Shown piece after piece: positions 27,200 through 64,000 of a stretch of 64,000 bases of DNA. Source of the stretch: Cristatella mucedo. Lineage: Eukaryota; Bryozoa; Phylactolaemata; Cristatellidae. The translations under genes were made by a program, and so were the position numbers. Positions within the stretch are counted from its first letter, which is position 1; the number at the start of each line of letters is the position of its first letter. Below the pieces are notes generated by a model, which saw only the letters and a list, made by a program, of their open reading frames with translations, did no database searches and had not been told where the DNA came from. The DNA lies in contig WPIO01000001.1 in the NCBI GenBank assembly GCA_009760855.2, positions 15,359,001 to 15,423,000 of the forward strand, in the 5' to 3' direction.

Positions 27200-28700
27200 C
27201 TCGAATCCCGTCCCAATTGGGTCACGGCAGATAAAACTCAATGTCAACTATCAATCCTCAATCGATCAACTGTCGGAAGACCGGGCCCCCTCCGAAACGG
27301 CTGACGAACCAGTCAGCGCTCACCGAGCCTGCTGCGGCTAATAGCGTCTTCGGATGGGGCCCCCTCCCCGCCGTCCGTTGGAGTGGGCTTAGCTCAGTCG
27401 AGCTCAGCGCTTGCTGCCAACTTCTGCATCTTAGCATATACAGTGTACGCAAGCTGTAAAACTAGCAGCGGGCAACACACATTTCCGGTTAGATAATCGG
27501 AAAACGTGCGATTCTCGGCTAAATGGGAATTTATAAGTCGAGTTGAAATTCGTGATAACAATGGGAGCAGCGTGGCTGACGAAGGCGATGAAAACCGAGC
27601 AAACGTTCTTGTGCGGCTGCGCTGGCCGAGTCCCGTCTAATGGGCCGGTGCACCGCGAAGAGCGGCATCTATGCGACGCGTCTCGGGTGGGAGGGGGGGG
27701 GGTCGCGCTCGTGGCGCCGCCAAGTCTTGGAAGGCGAGGGTCGACTGTGTTGCACTGCGAACCGCTTAGAGTTTCGCTCAGCACGGCCGCAAGAGACACT
27801 CCGGGGAGTTGTAAAGCGCCTGGATTGAGATGGATGGGAGTCTGGATGATACGCATTTATCGCAGTGGGCGTCAGGCCCTAAGTCACTGTCGGTGATTTA
27901 TGTGCAACTAGTCTCCTGGATCGAGATCATTCGAAGAGGAATAGTAAATAAATAAAGCTAGCGTTCGTCAGTGAATAGAAGGCCAACGTACGCGGCCGCA
28001 ACTGGTGCTTAGGACTGTAGACCGAGGACAGCAGGTACTTTCGGCGGCAGCAGCGACGTTGTTTCCTGCGCGAAGCGGACAGGGCTTGCCATTATTCGGC
28101 CGGAATTAAAGAAGAGTTTTACCAAAGCATGTTCTTTAAAAATTTAATATTATTATTATTTTACATGAAAAGTTGCATTTCTATTACATGAGGACAGGTA
28201 AAGTTGCGCGCGTTCCGGCGGCATTTTCACGTTTCTACTCAGCGCATCCGTTCTGGCTTCAGACGTTCATGCACATGCCGCCGACCGTCGGCGTCGACGG
28301 AGCCCGAGTTCGTAAACGAACTCACGCAGAGTAAGTGAACTCAGAACTTCGCACTACCGTAGTGGGGATGATTTCCAACGTTTATTGCTGTGCGCATCGT
28401 CTGCAGGCTTCTATCTCGCGTGAGGATTGCGCATGGTTTTGCTCTGAAGCTGGCCTTCCCGCGCTGCGTTTTGCTCACGCGTCAAATATCAACGAGAGCT
28501 TGATCCTACGTCGTGGTTTAGGCTAGAAGATGAGACAGATTCTTCTGAAGTCAAAGCCAAGAAGTCAAGAACCTCGTTAATTTCGTGTAAGCAGCGTTGC
28601 TTACGCTCGTGTGCTGTGCTCTAAGCCGACGCTATTCACCATTAGCGAGTAGCGGTTTGGAGAGCACGCTACCGTAGTCCAGGTTTGGCGCCACGCCTTA
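27200..28700 (+). promoter_or_regulatory. CpG-rich region, probable promoter of the SENP-like gene
   Basis: CG-rich with no LINE or SINE inside, upstream of the first readable SENP exons. It contains a strong donor at 28331 (gcaga|gtaagt) that could end a first exon. An ATG at 28269 opens a 20-codon frame to that donor but does not fit the next exon in phase, so the first exon may be non-coding. Inference from composition and position. Confidence 0.35.
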
Positions 28701-28994
28701 CATTTTAAGAAAGATTAAAGCCTTATTATATTGTGCACGGTGCATTTGTCTCGATTTTCGCTGCTGGGCTGTCCGATCGTTAGCCTGCTTCGGCCGAGAC
28801 TGTTGTTTGCATTGGACCGCGGCTAACCAAACTCGGGCATTTGCTCCGAAGAGCTTATCCCGGCAGAAATATGTCGTGATGTATCACATTCGTCAGAGTG
28901 TTGTCTGCCCGCATGCCATTCGTTCTTGTGTGCAATTTCCTTTATCGATTGCATAGCTGGCTACAGAATGCACACTTTATCTACTACTGCTGCT

Positions 28995-29150
28995 GCTAGG
29001 TCTTGGTCCAGCGGCAAGGGCTTGTACTTGGGGGCACAACCCAGATCGCGGGGAGTCTGCTTCAGGCAATTCCCTATTGCTTTTAGTATGCGTGTAAAAG
29101 TGGCAAATGGTTCATCTGCTGCTATAGAAATGAGGCTGTCAATTCAGCCA
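28995..29150 (+). repeat. diverged SINE-B copy
   Basis: caggcaattccctattgc and catctgctgctatagaaatg, aggctgtcaattcagcc match the SINE-B body; the head is decayed. Confidence 0.6.
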
Positions 29151-29491
29151 CTCTTTATTTTGTTTATGCTGCTTGCCGAACGTGCCGATTGCTGGCCTCC
29201 ATAACTGCAGGCTTGCTCCTGTGATTTGCTGCTTATGACCTATCAGCAGCTCTTAGCAAGCCGACCTTTCGCTTTGCTTTACTCACTCTGATCGATATGA
29301 GATATGTTGTGTTCACAGACGTTTGTAAGTTTGTGCATGTGTTTATAGAGCATTAGTTGTGCATGTGCACGTGCACACTCATGTGCTTGCTGCCGCCTAT
29401 GTGTGGGTGTTTATATCATGCGAAGCTGTCGAAGTTCAGCTTTGCTACAGCTTTAGTCATGCTATATGGTCTCCGCTTTCTTAAAGATATA

Positions 29492-56271
<26,780 letters not shown>

Positions 56272-56464
56272 ATTCAGGAAGGACGATTGGGGCATGTTTA
56301 TATATCGATGGGTGACATATCCCAAGCTGAGCCAATTGCTTCGCCGACCGCCAGCTCGCAGAACTGCTTGCAGCAGACAGAAAATTAGTGCTCGTATAAC
56401 CGAGCACTCGTCCCGTCATTTTCCATCAGCATGCAGTCGCTGTCCGAGCAAGTCTGTTGTCTTG

Positions 56465-63205
<6,741 letters not shown>

Positions 63206-63402
63206 CTGTAAAAAAACATAAAAAGAATACATGACCAAACGGCAATTAACCACAATAACAATGCAATGCTGATATGATTCCAACGAAGAAGCAGTAATTC
63301 CTACTCTAATAACTGCAGCACCACAGTCTTGGCAAAGAGATCACAAACCATGGACAAGGTGCCCAAGTCTAGCTTTTAAATTTCCGTGTCCAGAGCACAA
63401 GT

Positions 63403-63455
63403 CAAATGTAAAGCGCCTAGAGAGATTGAGTTCTCTGAGGGCGCTTTATCAAGTG

Positions 63456-63501
<46 letters not shown>
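63403..63501 (+). repeat. L2-like LINE 3' end with long (ATT)n tail
   Basis: gtaaagcgcctagagagatt, gagggcgctttatcaagtgc, then about 15 ATT units. Confidence 0.85.
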
Positions 63502-63503
<2 letters not shown>

Positions 63504-63514
63504 GTACTTGCACA

Positions 63515-64000
63515 ACAGTCACAGTGATGAATACACATATAAAGTTCTTATGCTGACCCACAAAGCCCGCAACGGCTTAGCTCCTTTGTACCTAACTGAA
63601 CTGCTGCACCAGTTTCAGCCTGTTCGAGCCCTCAAGTCCTGTGTGGACAGTAAATTTGCTGTTCCATTCCTCCACTTAAAGACCGTTGGCGACAGAAGCA
63701 TTTAACTTAAGCATTTAGCTTTAACTCCGCAGGTCCTAGACTGTGGAACTCACATCCACAATTCTTACGCAACGACAACTACTCTCCTGCTGCCGACTAT
63801 GGCACATCCTTTTCAGCGGTCCTGAGCCGCTACTTCCACGCTACTCACTACCTCAACTGCTCTCCAGACTCTGCTATGCTTCCCACTTTCTCTTTGTTGC
63901 GTGAGACAAAGTCTGTTCGCTACCGAATGCATACCGAAAGCCGCTTAGGCTGTGAGTGCGCTATACAAAACTCTCCTACGTAACACCCACATGGTCTTTA
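63515..64000 (+). repeat. LINE-B C-terminus and 3' end (runs off the window)
   Basis: VLMLTHKARNGLAPLYLTEL, LHQFQPVRALKSCVDSKF, AVPFLHLKTVGDRSI, then after a short insertion the WNS block, and the 3' region gcgtgagacaaagtctgttc ... gtgcgctatacaaaactctc. Close relative of 39176-39620. Lies in the OTUD6-like gene upstream of the 63205 exon. Confidence 0.85.

Noticed and set aside
28269-28330. First coding exon of the SENP-like gene (ATG 28269 to donor 28331)
   Set aside because: Strong donor, but it leaves phase 2 while both downstream candidates need phase 1; kept only as a possible untranslated exon.

Overview
The window is animal nuclear DNA, most likely from an invertebrate. The genes are broken into many small exons with GT-AG introns. 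Two poly(A) signals are AATAAA. Most of the rest is interspersed repeats: CR1/L2-group LINEs with (ATT)n tails, tRNA-derived SINEs, hAT DNA transposons and long microsatellites. I cannot fix the phylum from sequence alone; the repeat-dense, CpG-patchy composition would suit a flatworm, mollusc or similar lophotrochozoan. Nothing looks bacterial or viral.

Four protein-coding genes can be read, all by joining exons with compatible splice phases. (1) At the left, on +, is only the last coding exon (4871-4967) of a cytosolic NAD-dependent glycerol-3-phosphate dehydrogenase (GPD1-like). (2) From 24137 down to 8669, on -, is a complete five-exon gene for a ~1244-residue protein with about 28 ankyrin repeats and a C-terminal CARD-like death-fold domain; its poly(A) signal is at 8263-8258. 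(3) From about 29.5 kb to 56271, on +, is a ~16-exon SENP1/SENP2-type SUMO protease with a complete His/Asp/Cys/Gln active site, poly(A) signal 56770-56775. (4) At the right, on -, are the last three coding exons of an OTUD6-type deubiquitinase (63205-63038, 58463-58354, 56534-56465); its earlier exons, with the catalytic Asp and Cys, lie beyond the window.

Layout: 1-8.2 kb is LINE/SINE debris and (CT)n around the GPD1 exon. 8.2-24.2 kb is the ankyrin-CARD gene, its introns full of repeats, including a (CAG)38 tract directly upstream of a 3' splice site. 22.5-28.7 kb is CpG-rich and probably holds the promoters of the two divergent genes. 28.7-56.8 kb is the SENP gene; one intron carries a decayed but structurally complete hAT transposon (40354-42538, TSD on both sides) and a 185-bp hAT MITE nested in a LINE (38527-38711). 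56.4-64 kb is the OTUD6-like gene, with a (CAG)48 tract inside a LINE remnant in its intron.

The SUMO protease and the deubiquitinase genes converge tail to tail and overlap: the OTUD6 exon carrying the catalytic His is antisense to the SENP 3' UTR. The most unusual protein is the ankyrin-CARD fusion, built from an alternating two-repeat unit. The LINEs and the SINE-A family share a 3'-terminal hairpin, which suggests the SINE is mobilised by the LINE.
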